Both the position numbers and the translations under genes were made by a program. This document shows, piece by piece, positions 1 to 11,892 of a DNA stretch of 64,000 nt (its first letter is position 1; the number at the start of each line of letters is the position of its first letter). The notes beneath the pieces are model-generated. The model saw only the letters and a list, made by a program, of their open reading frames with translations, was not told the origin of the DNA and made no database searches. This DNA comes from Lepidostoma basale (taxonomy: Eukaryota > Arthropoda > Insecta > Trichoptera > Lepidostomatidae): NCBI GenBank assembly GCA_022606425.2, contig JAHDVF020001468.1, forward strand, positions 2,025,001 through 2,089,000, written 5' to 3'.

Positions 1-27
1 ATATTATATGTAAGTATTGCGGCTGAC

Positions 28-1293
28 CTGCGCGGAGCCAGGCCGAGGCGGCGAGCACGGCGGCCCATCAGCTCGCGCGTGCGGCGCGCCTCGCCCTGCA
101 CGGCTTCGCCCGCAGCCGCCATGCTCAGGATATTGATCAGGTGGTGGACGAACCATATCACTACTACTGTCTGCCAGAACCCCTCCTGCACATGCGACGT
201 TTCCAAGTCGATAATTATGTTATCCTGGCAATTCTGGCCGTGTCGTTTTACACTCGCAACACTCTATAATGTATGTAGAAGGTAGATAAATATGTATCGC
301 ATCTAACTTACCATTTCCCCTATTTGTGGAATGGTCATGGCCACGTGCGTCACGAGCGGGATGGGTCCGAGGAGAAGCTGGAAAACGGTTAATCGGTTGT
401 TATTAATCGGTTAGCGCGGCTCGGTCATCTCTTTATTTCCAGGGCAACATGCGAAGGACCAGCCTGACTTACCAAGACATTAAAACGCGCGTTGAATAAC
501 TCCAAACTGTCCATCAGCATGTCGAACATGCGCTCCAGCGCCTCCTCATTCACCTTCGAGCCACAGAGACGGTCATGATTCACAGCGCCATACCTTAATA
601 ACTTAGTCTTCAACAAGTAAAGTACAAAGTCATTTTCTTTGTATTCCAAATGAAATAACTTCGCAATATAGAGATTGAGCACGTGGTTGTACGAGCAGAT
701 TATATTTACGGAATAACAAAACAGGTAAGTTAGTATATCCCCGACTAAAATGAATGTTACTGACCAAATCTGAAATGCGGCCAAATAAACGGTGGGTTTG
801 GAGTAAAACATATCTAGTACAAAAGCTAAAGGTGTAATCAACATCGCTATCATGTGTGGAAAACAATTAACGCGATTCTCATTATGAATGTATCCATTGA
901 CATTAGGCACAGTCTTTTCAACCGCGTCCAAATTGCTTATTAACTTTTGAGAACCTCTGTAGCTGCCGATGTTACGAAGCCAATACACCACGGCGTTAGC
1001 CACGCCCGTCACCCGTATGAGGGCCGCGCCCAGGGCGAAGAGCGTGCCCCCGGGCGGGCTGGGCGCCAGCCCGGTCGCGCAGCACGGCCGCCAGCCCCAG
1101 CGCCATGAGCGCGGCCAGCGGCGCGCAGCAGGCCCCGCGCCGCGCGCGCCAAGGGCCGCGCCCGCCCGCCGGCGCCTCGGAAGCTCCTCAGCCCTAAGGC
1201 CGAGCACGCGAGAGGTAAGGGTTCCAACTTTACAACGAAGACGCTCATGTTAGACTTGCTGACACGACGCCAATCTTCATAGTGACACTTCAT
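28..1293 (-). CDS. Gustatory receptor A, partial, with two frame breaks
   Basis: This is a seven-transmembrane gustatory receptor of the insect chemoreceptor family, a ligand-gated cation channel subunit of taste neurons. Exons read on the minus strand are 1293-473, 377-312 and 185 to about 28. The first donor is GTAAGT after residues FNVL. Exon 2 is 22 codons (LLLGPIPLVTHV...) and exon 3 contains WFVHHLINILSMAAAGEAVQ. All three align with the receptor just upstream (1605-3517). The start MKCHYEDWRR was chosen because it aligns with that neighbour's start. Between about 1125 and 1060 the frame shifts twice: residues to LLRAAG are in one frame, a hydrophobic stretch (APLAALMALGLAAVL) is in a second, and GTLFALGAALIRVTG onward is in a third. 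The stretch is very GC-rich, so sequencing indels are as likely as gene decay. The exon-3 donor at 28/27 (GTCAGC) is weak and its phase differs from the neighbour's. The final exon lies beyond the window edge. Confidence 0.75.
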
Positions 1294-1604
1294 TGATCGC
1301 CGTCACTCGTGCTCTTGATAACGTCGGACTAATACAATTATTCGGTTAAAGGTCGCGTCTACAAGCGTGTCACGAGACAACTAGGTATTTATAATAATTC
1401 TATGAATTGAGAATATTGAGTAAGGAGAATGAAAAGAAAGCTCTGTATTTTGCCAACTAATGTGTATTTAGTGTATGCTGTCCATGTAATAAGAATGATT
1501 CTAGTATAATATTATATAATACTTGGCTGGGAAGCCAGCTTGATTTATTAAATAAATATTATAATTGAATACCGTATATTGAACGACTATAGGACGCCGT
1601 GAGA

Positions 1605-3517
1605 CTATTTCTGGGGTTTCAGTTGATTAAGAATTAGAAAGTAATTAGTCATCGCACCGACCAAAGAGAATATGTAAGAAAAGTTAAGCGGATACATCCT
1701 GCAGGCGGTGATGGAGAAGTCGTGCCGCCTCAGCCGCTTGAGGAACCGCCTGACGCGGCGGGCTCCGCAGCTCCCTGGAACGAGAGCTCTGGTCAGTACG
1801 AGTGCCACAATGTGGGTGGTGCCTGGGCTGCTGCGAGGGAGAAAAGGTGGTGTTACCGAGCCGGGGGCCGGGGAAGGCGGCCAGGCGGGCCGCCAGCTCC
1901 CTCGTGCGGCCCATCTCGCTCTGCAGTGCCTCGCCCACCGCCGCCAGCGCCAGGATGTTCAGCAGATTGTGGACGAACCAGGAACCGACCACTAATTTTA
2001 TCGGAAAACTCTGAAATATATTTAAACAATGCGTCACATCAATACCTTTGCGCACATTGAGGTTTTAAATTAAAAATGTTTTTTGATATATTTTTATTGT
2101 GTTTTAATAAAGTAATCGTCAATTATAATCGTGAATATCGTATCCAGCTCGGTCTGTCTAAAACACGGTCAAGTTGGAAGTACGAGTACTTACGAAGTCC
2201 CCGAACATCGGCAGGCTGACTATCGTGTGCATGATGTACGGCATCGGCCCGAGGAGTAGCTGAAACATCTCGTGATATCATTATATTAGTTTACGTCTTA
2301 AAACCACGCTCTGATCAAAACCAGACTATACTCTAGGTGTACAGGTAATTAATACGAATTGAACTGATACTGTCCCAATACAGCTCTTGTTGTTTTGAGG
2401 AAAACTATTCAATCAATTTTCAATTCTTCGAACGTTTCGAAGTTTCGATCAGAGAGTGTGTGTCCCATGGATCGGAACAAGTAGCCACCTGGAGGAACAA
2501 TGTCTGGTGAATACGGTGAGGAGTCGGGAATCCTTAAAGAAATCCATCTGTTGAAACATTTTACTGGGGGCATTTTGACTTCTATGGTGGTTACGTTTAT
2601 AGTTCTACCTGTTTCGGCGGACCTGGGCATTCTTTATCCATCCTATCTACCCTATCTAAAAAGCTTGCTGGGCTCACCCTACCCACCACGACACTGTACT
2701 TGCAGTTGATGAGATCCAGGATGTCCACCAGTTTGTCGAATAAAGTTTCAATCGTGTAGACGTCCAGCCGGACGAGGACGTCTTTGCGAGCGAGGTCGAC
2801 GGAGTTGCACCGCAGCAGCCCCCCCTTGAGCGCCTGCAGCAGGGCGTCGCGGCCCTTGAGCAGCTGGGGCAGCCCGGCCCGCGCGCACAGGGCCGCGTTG
2901 AGCACGTGCGCGTAGGAGGTCAGCATGCACACCAGATTGAGGAACTGGTAAATGACCAAGTCAGTGGCGAATATGTTCAAGTAAATGAACAGGTTCTGGT
3001 GGTGCTCCAAGAACGTGCCGCTTATGTCGTAGAGCGATGTTCCCGAGTTGTAGAGCATGAAGGCGGCGGTCAGGGAGTGAAGGAAACGGTTGGACCGCGA
3101 AATCTTATGAACGAAGTTATTCACGTTGGGAACAGCATTTTCAATCTGGCCGAAGTTCCTCAGGATCTTCACCAGCGCTGTGGAACTGACGTTCGAGAGC
3201 CAGTACAGCAGCACGTTGGTGGCGCCCGTGACGTGGATGAGGGCGCTCGCCAGGTAGAACACCGTCGTGCTGGACGTGATGCAGATCATAATTGGTCTCA
3301 CGAGATTTAGTAGCTCCCAAAACAGAACGCTGGCTAAAAGTATGAGATACACTTTAGTGGCCCAGTGAAGACTCGTCACTCGACCCCCGACCAACCGGTA
3401 GCTTCTAATTCCGAAGACCGTGCAAACCTTCTCGAAAGGCTCCAATCTGTCGATAAACTTGCGATAGCTCCCCGCCTCGAAAGGAGAGATGCGCCTTTTT
3501 ATTCCTTTTAGAGTCAT
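1605..3517 (-). CDS. Gustatory receptor B, complete, four exons
   Basis: This is a complete seven-transmembrane gustatory receptor. Exons on the minus strand are 3517-2687, 2259-2194, 2010-1857 and 1774-1605, joined in phases 0, 0 and 1, giving 406 residues, the usual length of the family. Splice sites are GTGGGT/CAG, GTAAGT/CAG and GTAACA/CAG. Hydrophobic segments lie near residues 54-75, 84-107, 145-162, 176-205, 270-298, 300-325 and 382-400. The C-terminus carries TNYFLILNQL, matching the family signature Thr-Tyr-(5 hydrophobic)-Gln-Phe except for a final Leu. It is a tandem duplicate of receptor A, 311 bp upstream of it in the same orientation. An AATAAA lies 56 nt past the stop (1549-1544). 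The first intron holds a decayed mariner piece. The ligand cannot be told from sequence. The assembly is well supported because all three junctions keep frame and match receptor A wherever A is present. Confidence 0.87.
2409..2522 (-). pseudogene. Mariner transposase remnant in a receptor intron
   Basis: About 38 codons read PYSPDIVPPGGYLFRSM followed by HTLSDRNFETFEELK. This matches the end of the mariner catalytic domain (PYSPDLAPSDYHLFRS and the following helix). The third catalytic Asp position reads Gly, so it would be inactive. It lies in the first intron of receptor B, in the same orientation. No terminal repeats were recognised around it. Confidence 0.65.
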
Positions 3518-3540
3518 TCTAGGTGACTTCGACCACTACA

Positions 3541-3582
3541 CTGGGAGTTATGGAGAAGCGATCTTCGCCTTATATAATATGT
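3541..3582 (-). promoter_or_regulatory. Possible core promoter of receptor B
   Basis: On the minus strand TATATAAG (3576-3569) lies 34 nt upstream of CCCAGTG, an initiator-like match with its A at 3542. The receptor B start codon follows 24 nt later. Position and spacing fit an insect TATA-Inr promoter, but there is no other support. Confidence 0.35.
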
Positions 3583-4023
3583 TGGAAACACGGTGACTTT
3601 TTATAAACCAATTCATCCAAGTGGTTAGTAATACACGTGTTTACACAACAAACAAACAAACAGGCGTGCCTTAGACGACCCGATAACGTGTCGGCCCCTC
3701 CTAACCAAGTACCTCAGTGCAGGGGAAGGAGGACTCCCGAGACTACTTCAGTCAGGACGAATGACTCGACGCTTTTACGAGTATATGGTCCAGAAGCCAT
3801 TTTTCGAATGCTGGTGAAGACACGCCCTTACACGTTGTTAAATGGGATACGTATACGATTTTACTTTCCGGTTAGATATTATACAAACTCCCTGTCAGGT
3901 TTTAGTTAGAAAGTTTCAATCCTGGGATTGGTTTGCAGCAATTTCTTCTACTCTTCTCTTCCATTCTTCCCTGTCTTGTGCGGCTCTTTTGAAATCTGCA
4001 TATGATGAGCAGCGCACGTCCAC

Positions 4024-4380
4024 CTACAGGTCCTCCAGGTTCTTTAGTGGAACTCCTGACATCACTACTCTCATCTGATGTTGCGTTCGGCCTACAGTCA
4101 GCAGCTTTGTTTTGTCCTTATTTATCTTCATGTTGTAGCTATCTTGAAGAATGTCTTGCAAAGTATCTAAGGCCTCCTGCAGTTCTTCCTCACTTTCAGC
4201 AACCATAGCAATATCGTCAGCAAACCTTATCATGTCTATCTTTTGCCCGTGTATCCTTACACCTTCTCTGTGACTCATTCTCTCTCTCAAGTCGTCAATC
4301 GCATTCTGTATGTAAACGTTAAAAAGAGCAGGTGACAGAGAGCATCCCTGTCTTTCCCCTTGTCTTATACCTGTCAGGTA
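4024..4380 (-). pseudogene. RTE-like LINE reverse transcriptase fragment
   Basis: One open frame gives the palm region of a non-LTR reverse transcriptase: GIRQGERQGCSLSPALFNVY, then IDMIRFADDIAMVAESEEEL with the FADD catalytic box, then MKINKDKTKLL. Roughly 115 codons remain. The endonuclease domain and the thumb are missing. The frame is intact, so this may be a fairly recent truncated insertion. The flanks 3583-4023 and 4381-4725 show nothing I recognise. Confidence 0.8.
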
Positions 4381-4734
4381 TACGCCTGTTATTTATTGAA
4401 CACCATTGAATCGTTACAGTAATCTTAAACATGACATCTTAGTGTTCTTCAAATAACGATAATATATTTTAATATTTAATACATCACATCCGTTTACTTT
4501 ACACAGATAAAACTAATGCCTCCTCTCTGTTGAATTTCCATTGAAGTTTTGTGGCTCGGACAATCTGAACGCATGCATCTCACCGATATTCGATATTTCT
4601 CATAATTATACAATATATGAAATTGAATGTTTCCTATTCTATCAAGTGTGAAGTGTTAAACTGACATTCGGCTAGGCACTACCTAAAAACAATGCTTACG
4701 GTGTTATCGCTCGCTACAAAAGGTTGTGTCTAAA

Positions 4735-4906
4735 ACTACAGCCGATCGAGCGAGAGATGGTGACGGCGGTGTCTTTGTTGCGGGATTCCTCTTACTTTCC
4801 ATTTTCATAATGGTGATAATGCTTGCCGGTTTTGTTGGAAGAGGCGAGGAGGCCCCCAGCCGCCAGTGTCGGAGAGATCGAGGCGACGAGCGGTTGTACG
4901 TAACTA
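4735..4906 (+). other. Possible coding exon with one membrane segment
   Basis: An open stretch begins after an acceptor-like CTACAG and ends at a donor-like TAC/GTAACT. It encodes a charged start, a 21-residue hydrophobic segment (VAGFLLLSIFIMVIMLAGF) and a basic tail (CRRDRGDERLY). No ATG precedes the hydrophobic segment in frame. The pattern loosely recalls the first membrane segment of sodium-solute symporters, but I cannot identify it. It could be a chance reading frame. Confidence 0.2.
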
Positions 4907-4929
4907 GATAACTGTGTTCGTTTTCCGAT

Positions 4930-6430
4930 GAAAACCCCAGTTATATGTGCCATACTACCGTCGAGGGTACCGCGGACACACGACTACATTTATTCCAATA
5001 AAACGAGTGCCAATCAGAGGCAGTGTTTGATATCCGGGTGATATAGGATCAGTATTAAGGATTTGTTTATGTATTTTGTTGGCGATCCTCAGTATTAAGA
5101 TGTGGTCAAGAAGTTACATAAGGTGGATGTGGAGCATACTCCTCGCGTCGGAGTTTCTGAATTTATCAGGTTTGTGCTTGCTCTCCACTCTACAATGTTG
5201 ATCAAGTCAGTGGCTTTCTTTTCATTACTGTAGTTGGATGGCACAATACGAAAATAAAATAGTTTTTTAGAATATAATAGTCGCCTAGCCCCGCCATGCG
5301 CCATGCCACAAGAGCGGAGCGGGTCAAGCGACCCTCGCAATCGTGTGTTTCCCTCCACTCCTCTCCGATGAAACGTTTTACAACACAAAACTCACATCAG
5401 AACTAATCTAATGAACATTTTGTTTCCATCCTGGTCCTTAGTCCTCCGAAACCTTACCACTAATCGCGACTCACACAATTCAATATAAATAACTATTAGG
5501 TGCAGTCACACTTTACATACGAGTACTATGTATGTTTGTACTCATATTCGACCAATCATAGTTTTTCACTTGAAAGTTGTGCTCAAATTAAACTTATACC
5601 TACGTCAACTTAAAAAGTTTCACTTAAATAGTTTTTTTAATTGTGAATAATGACGTCATATGAGAGGAGGGGGGGGGGGTTTAAAAGGTAGTCGTGTAAT
5701 AGTTTCCAAAGGTTACCTTTGGTTTACCTTTGGACATAACAAGCGACAGTGAAAAGTTATCTCAACGTTCATAGAAAATATAGCGAAGGCAGACCCTACT
5801 CTCAACAGCGCAGCGGTTGAGGTGGATAGGAGATTATTATTTCCTTTCTGTATAAATAGGTAGACATTTGATGTATGTATATTGCGAGTTAACTTTAATA
5901 ATATTTCATTAAAAATGGTGCGAGCATGTGCTTCGCGCACATTTTTATGTAATTTTTTTTCTATGACAAAATGAGAGAATGTACCTTTCAACGAATTTCC
6001 AGTCAAGAAAGATAGTGGTAATTATTTATATATATATATTATGTAAATATGAAATAAGCATAATTGAATAACAAAGTGTCCAGTCTGTCTGTCCCGTTGT
6101 GTGGTGTTTCTCTACACCGCGCATGAAGATAAATAACACAGAACGGGAACCTTAATTCCACTCTCCTGTTGTGTGTTGTGCTGACAATACAGCAGACATT
6201 AGGGTGGCTCTTATTTTTCAACTTTTTTTTGTTTGATGTCTCACCCCCTCTTTTTTTCTAACTGGTCGAAAACTTATGCCAGAAAAAATGGTCATTCCGA
6301 TAATTCTAAATGGTGCCCGGAGAATGTGAAGGTCGTCATTTATACAAAAAATTCTGTTTTTTCACAAATTGATCAGAAAAAATTTAATTAAATTTTGTGT
6401 CCATAATAAGCTTAATAATATTAAAAAATA
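4930..6430. other. Intergenic, no gene recognised
   Basis: No coding pattern was recognised. The stretch holds a CATGCGCCATGCC motif beside TATAATAG (5273-5307), a short poly-G tract near 5670, a short AT repeat near 6030-6042, and a T-rich segment near 6220. Confidence 0.5.
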
Positions 6431-6439
6431 CACTAAAAC

Positions 6440-6770
6440 ACAGTAGCAAACAACCTGTTGGATAGCCAACGCCATGCACAAGCTGAAATGTGTACAGTGG
6501 GGTGTGTCTGAGGGACAAAATACCCAATAACGATATCAGACGGCGGACAAAGCTGGTCGATGTGATGGACTGTTTTGCCAAGCGGAAATGGGCAGGACAT
6601 GTCGCTAGACAGGGAACAGATAGGTGGCCACCCAGAGTATTGGCGTGAAGACCATGCGAGGGGAAAAGGCGCATCGATAGACTCCACAATGGGCTGACGA
6701 CCTACTTCCAGTCGGGGAATGAGGATGAATAAGAGTCACCCAGGATAGAGGAAAATGGAGAATGTTTGAA
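6440..6770 (+). pseudogene. RTE-like LINE, C-terminal remnant
   Basis: The frame from about 6502 reads VCLRDKIPNNDIRRRTKL, then KRKWAGHVARQGTDRW. This is the conserved C-terminal tail of RTE-type ORFs of moths (SLRDRIRN, RRTKVTD, KWAGHVAR, DRW). Stops and frame shifts follow. The 3' tail is worn away. Confidence 0.7.
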
Positions 6771-7205
6771 TAAGCCTACATTCAGAAATGGAGATATTAA
6801 TGATCAATTTGTTGTATAGTATCGTATAGTAACAGTATCGGTAAAGAAGGTTGGACATTTGCGGTAACTACTAAAAAAATCGTGGCTTTATCATTTTTTG
6901 ATGATACAATTCCTGTAAAACAAAAAATAAAGATGACCAGAACATTTAATTAAAATTCATCAACTAATTGTGGCTCCAAGCGTCCACATTATGATTTAAG
7001 GAAATAACCGAATTAACACAAAAATATCTATATGACTTTGGGTCATAGAGCACATAATTTTTTTTAAGCGGCTTAAAAATCGTCAGATTTTATTGATCGC
7101 TATCCTACAACCTGGAATTCTCTTCATGATCATTCTCATCATTTTCTTACAGTCGCCAGAAAACCTTACAGCTATCAGTGACATCGCAGAAAGAGGTGTG
7201 AAATA

Positions 7206-8494
7206 CGAGGTCTGTTCAAAAAGTATCGCGAATTTTATATTTTTTCAAAAAGTATTTATTTATTCATGAATATCTATTTTGTCCCCTTCAAAGTAATTCC
7301 CCTCGGATATAATACATTTATGCCAACGTTTTTTCCAATCCTCGAAGCACTTAAAAAAATCATTTTTGTGATCTTGTTCAGCTCCTCCTTCGATGCCGTC
7401 TTTATCTCCTCAATCGTGGCGTAGCGTCGTCCTTTCATGGGCCTCTTCAGTTTTGGAAACAGGAAAAAGTCACAGGGGGCCAGGTCTGGGGAATACGGTG
7501 GCTGCGGCACCATTACTGTGTTGTTTTTGGCCAAATATTCGCGCACAAGCAACGATGTGTGAGCAGGGGCGTTATCATGGTGCAAAAGCCAGTTTTTGTT
7601 CTTCCACAAATCCGGGCGTTTCTGGCGGATTGCTTCGCGCAAATTGCGCATAACTTGCAGGTAATATTCCTTATTGACCGTACTACCCTGTGGCAAGAAC
7701 TCATGATGCACCACGCCCCTGCAATCGAAGAAAACTGTGAGCAAAACCTTCACGTTCGACCGAACTTGGCGCGCTTTTTTTGGTCTTGGCTCATGCGGCA
7801 GCTTCCATTGGGATGATTGAGCTTTGGTTTCCACGTCATAACCATAAACCCATGATTCGTCACCAGTTATGACCCTCTGGAGCACATTTGGGTCGTCACG
7901 GACCGAGTCCAACATCTCCTGAGCAATGTTAACGCGATGCTGTTTTGGTCGAAATTGAGCAATTTTGGCACGAATTTCGCGGCGACCCGACTCATGCCCA
8001 AATCATTGGTTAAAATCGAATGGCACGAGCCAATCGATATGTTTAGGTCCTCAGCAACTTCTCTAACGGTGATTCGACGATTGGCTAATACTATTTTCTT
8101 CACTTTATCAATGTTTTCGTCTGTTGTTGACGTGCTCGGGCGTCCGGCACGCTCTTCGTCGTTCATATCTTCTCGGCCCTCTGAGAACATTTTGTACCAC
8201 CGATAAACGTTGCTTTGGTCCAAAGTAGCTTCACCATATGCCACAGTCAACATTCGAAATGCGTCCGCGCACTTTATTTTGTTTTTCACACAAAATTTGA
8301 TACAGATTCTTTGATCCATTTTTTGGAATAGGCAAAATTCGAAGACGAGCCAAAACACATCCAAGCAAAACAGCTGTCAAAAATTAACTAAACATTCAAA
8401 ATGGCCGACCTTGTCAGCATAAGTAAGGGACATGAGTACCAACATAATGCTACAAAAAAATCAAAAATCAAATATACGTAGCCAGCGGAAATTC
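7206..8494 (-). mobile_element. Mariner (DD34D), copy 1, one end missing
   Basis: This element is nearly identical to copy 2 at 55303-56622. Its 3' terminal repeat starts CGAGGTCTGTTC at 7206, after a TA dinucleotide at 7204-7205. The other end stops near 8494, about 30 bp short of the repeat. The transposase runs on the minus strand from 8364. An N-terminal helix-turn-helix region is followed by GDESW, HHDNAPAH and LAPCDFF, with 34 residues between the second and third Asp (DD34D). A missing T near 7940 breaks the frame after the N-terminal 150 or so codons. A shortened A-run near 7365 breaks it again near the C-terminus. The copy is therefore inactive. Confidence 0.92.
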
Positions 8495-10124
8495 AGATTC
8501 GGAAATATATAGGAACACAGCAATATTGTAACAGAAGATGAGGAGCAAACGCAATACCTGTTGCAAGTCGTAAATACTGTCGGAGCCATTTTCCATATCG
8601 CTTAAAGCATTAATTATATTTAAAATTAGCATTACGCAAGCGGTCAAAAGATATTCTTTAAATATAATATAAAGACTATATTAGACCTTTCATTTCTAGC
8701 ATATTAAAATGGAATGAACTTCCATGGATTGGTAGAAGTCGAACTTCTATGGATTGGTAGAAGTCCCCGGGGAAGTGGCCACCGGGCAAGACTCCGGACA
8801 GACACCTCGATCGCACGGACACCGCGACTGACATCCGAGGAATGTCCTACGAGTATGGTAACATCTGTTCGATAATCGGATGTCCAACTGGCTAGCCTTG
8901 TCGTCCGCCGCTCCTTGTCGTCCGCCGCTCTTGAAATACGCCAGTTTCTTTAAGGGCAGTACATTTATTTGCTTCAAATGTAGCCCAGTACTTTATTGAT
9001 GAATTTTTCGGAAGTTATACGGAAGTTATAAGTTATAAGTTTCAATTGTGAGCTGCGCGCGCACCCTGTTACGGAAGTGGGACACGATGAAGTTAGTCAT
9101 CAATGATAAATAACTGCTAGTATTTCACGCAAGCCAACTCATGAATTGCGAAAACATGTCATGAAACGAGACATGAATGAAGTTAGTCGTCAAAAATGTT
9201 AAATAGTATCAACGAACTGCCACATTTTAGTGGGGTATTTTCGAATATTTTGCGGAATTATTATTTGAAATAACTGTTTAAGAAAGAACCTGTACTAAAT
9301 ATATTAGTAAAAACATCCTTTCTACTAACATGGAGTATTGGCACGCGAAATAAAAATTTTGGAGTTATTTTTGTTTTGTTACGCCAAAGAAGTATAACTC
9401 CTTACCATTCACGGGTTTTTATATAAGTTTGTGAATTCAAAAATTTCTTTTGCATTTTCCCAATAGAATTCGGAAACGTGTAACCAGCACAAAAACCCAA
9501 ATTTTCAAAGGAAAACTTTCAAATCACATAGTCACTAGTTGAATGGCTCGCCAATTTGCAAATCATTCACAAACTTGACCGTAGTCATAAATTTGAATAA
9601 TGTACGTGCATGCCTGTATCTATCGATCTGTTGAATTATTTCAAAAATTATTCTCGCGAGTACCCACCGTAAATAAGTCAATACTTAATAAACTCGAGAG
9701 AAATAACGGAAAATTAGTTTGATGACGCTCGCTGATAATTAATTATTAATGAGCGGATTACTATAGCTCGGTCAGAGTAAAAAGTGAAACGCCTTTGTCC
9801 TATTATACTATTCCTCTAACCGCACCGGGCTGTTCCTTTGATCGGTTAATGAGCTCTTTGTAACACGAATGTAACGTTATTATCGTGAAAGCACTGTTAT
9901 TACATTACAAGCTGTTCGTTATCAGTGGGTGGTAGTGGGCTCCAAGTGAGCATCCATACATCGTGTCGTGCACGGACGTCGATTTCCCCAAGCGGAAGTT
10001 TTCATAAAGTTTGAGAAACAATAAACAAGAGGTTGTTCATAACTCTGGGAGACTCTTCGTCCATTTTCCTTCTCTTTTTCCATCAGCGATAACATATCTA
10101 ATGAAGGAATGGATTTTCAAACAC
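8495..10124. other. Intergenic with two short local duplications
   Basis: A 24-bp unit containing ATGGATTGGTAGAAGT is repeated at about 8719-8766, and a 16-bp unit (TTGTCGTCCGCCGCTC) is repeated at about 8896-8931. No gene or element was recognised in the rest, which is AT-rich. Confidence 0.5.
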
Positions 10125-10298
10125 ATTAATTGCCTAATGGTGGCGATGGGGTTCGCAACCCATCACATCGCGTCTCCCGCTGGAGCGAAAAGAGAAGGAT
10201 GGAGTACCGCATCGGTTAAAATGTGGCAATCCATTATTTTTACCTACCCCTTCGGAGAGACGGCGATCATTGGGTTAGTGAGTTAGTGCGTTAATGTA
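10125..10298 (+). repeat. SINE-like repeat, copy 1
   Basis: It begins TTGCCTAATGGTGGCGATG, has GGTTCGCAACCC (similar to a Pol III B box), and ends CCTACCCCTTCGGAGAGACG followed by a GTTAGTGAGTTAG tail. Other copies are at 30253-30342, 47631-47782, 48452-48700 and 50971-51290, all on the minus strand. Its 3' end is shared with the LINE family at 23690, 31884 and 59470. Confidence 0.75.
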
Positions 10299-10455
10299 AG
10301 TGCTAATATGGTAGATGGGTGACTTTAATTACAATTAAAGCTTTACTATATTTTATGGAAATGGCATGTTTCACGTTGTTAAAGCGTTGTGAAATGGCGG
10401 CAGGCTCAACGTCGCCCTTTCTCCCCCGTACCCCAGTCAGATCGGTTTTTTAAGG

Positions 10456-10683
10456 GGTCTCTCCGCTGAGGACGCTATCAAGTATGCGCCTGATGGAGTT
10501 AACGACTCTGTTAGAGGGGGCAACAAATATGCGCTTGAAGTCTCTCTGGACATCAGCAGAACGTTTGACAACGCCTGGTGGCCCATGATTCTGTCCAAGT
10601 TGCGGAGCCGGGGATGCCCTAGTGAGCTCTTTGTGATTATTTCTGACTACTTCAGAAACAGGAGGAGAGAGAAATACGAGTAG
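10456..10683 (+). pseudogene. R1-clade LINE reverse transcriptase fragment
   Basis: A 75-codon open frame reads GLSAEDAIKY, then KYALEVSLDISRTFDNAWWP, then MILSKLRSRGCPSELF. This is the region before the palm of R1-clade reverse transcriptases (SLDISGAFDNAWWP). In moths this clade includes R1 and the TRAS/SART telomeric elements; I cannot tell which. It ends at a TAG, and no other part of the element is nearby. Confidence 0.8.
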
Positions 10684-10734
10684 ATTCAATATGGCCTGGG
10701 TGTCTCTTAATTTCTTACATATATTTTTTCTAAC

Positions 10735-10850
10735 GTTAGTGCCGCGTGGACGATGTACGGGCCTAGAGATTGAATGAATGAAGCTGACGAAAGGTGGCGT
10801 TTGCCTATAACAGCTACGGGTAAGCAGTGGGAATCCTATTATCTCAAATA
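10735..10850. repeat. Dispersed repeat piece, also near 25 kb
   Basis: The segment resembles 24985-25095: both contain CCGCGTGGA, a GGGCCT box, GAAGCTGACGAAAG or GAAGCTGGCGAAAG, and an ACAGCT..GGGTAA end. It is probably a LINE 3' region. The stretch 10860-11884 around it shows nothing recognisable apart from AT-rich sequence. Confidence 0.5.
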
Positions 10851-11892
10851 CCATTAAGTAATTTTGCCAAAGTCAATGAAAAGCGGGACAGTACTTCACT
10901 TAACTCCTAAACACGAACAAATTAGTTAAAATCTGACGTAAATCCATACTCAAAAGATTAATTTATATCTACATTTAATATTTATGAGAATGTTCGTTTT
11001 TCAGAAGTTTTGTTATGCTTTATGGGTGTGTCGTGTTTCCTCTACTAGAGCATGTGACAATTATAATGTCCTACCAAGATGAAACATATCACTCCTATTA
11101 CATGTAATAAATATTATATTTAATCAAGATTTATGATCAGCGAGACTTGCAGCGATCCTTTCTACAATCCCTAAAATGAATCCAACGAAACAAGAGCCCA
11201 TTTAGTAAGAGAACAATAATTAAGTAGCACAAGTCGGACTGAGCTACTCTGTTAGGCACGCTCCGAGCTAAGCATTCGGATTATAGAAGCACGAGGGGCT
11301 TTTCTATTGTATTTAGAATCGATATCATTTGTTTTCTATTGTTACTTGAACAATGGTGTATAACTCGATTTCAGTTATTGAATATTGAAGAAAACATCCG
11401 CCTTTTCATGTCATATTTGGACATTCGATAATTCCCTAACGTCAATTGTACATCGTTGATAGTGGCCTAGCAATACAATAGGTATACCACTCCTACTCTG
11501 GTAAATATACTAAAATCTAAACATGATGGATTAAAACGGTTATATTAATCAACATTGAATATTGTTAAAGTAGCAAATACGATATTTTTTTATTGTTTAT
11601 TAAAACTAATATTTTATTTTCATAATTCAGAGCAGGGTTTTCGAGTCTCTTCTATACGAGCATCGCTGCTTAATCCTTATGCAATCAATCTTCGAACGCC
11701 TCCTGAAAGATATAAATGATTGGCTACCTCTACCTTATTTATTTTATGTTTTGGTAACATTGTGCATTCACAGTAAACGAATGAATCGACATGCACGTTA
11801 TGTTAGATATAGAATATGCTCGGAAAAGATAATAGATGTACGATTAGAGAATACGACTGCCGAACAACTATTAGAGTAACAATGAGCTAAGC

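Noticed and set aside
1684..2060. Overlapping plus-strand frames of 70-112 residues across the receptor B exons
   Set aside because: They are shadows of GC-rich exons 3 and 4 on the minus strand; the minus frames align with receptor A and the plus frames do not.
6180..6260. TTAGGGTGGCTCTT plus T-run as a transposon end
   Set aside because: The string feels familiar from insect repeats but no second end or duplication was found.
7393..8206. Plus-strand frames across mariner copy 1 (also 55534-56303 in copy 2)
   Set aside because: They are shadows of the transposase, which is on the minus strand.
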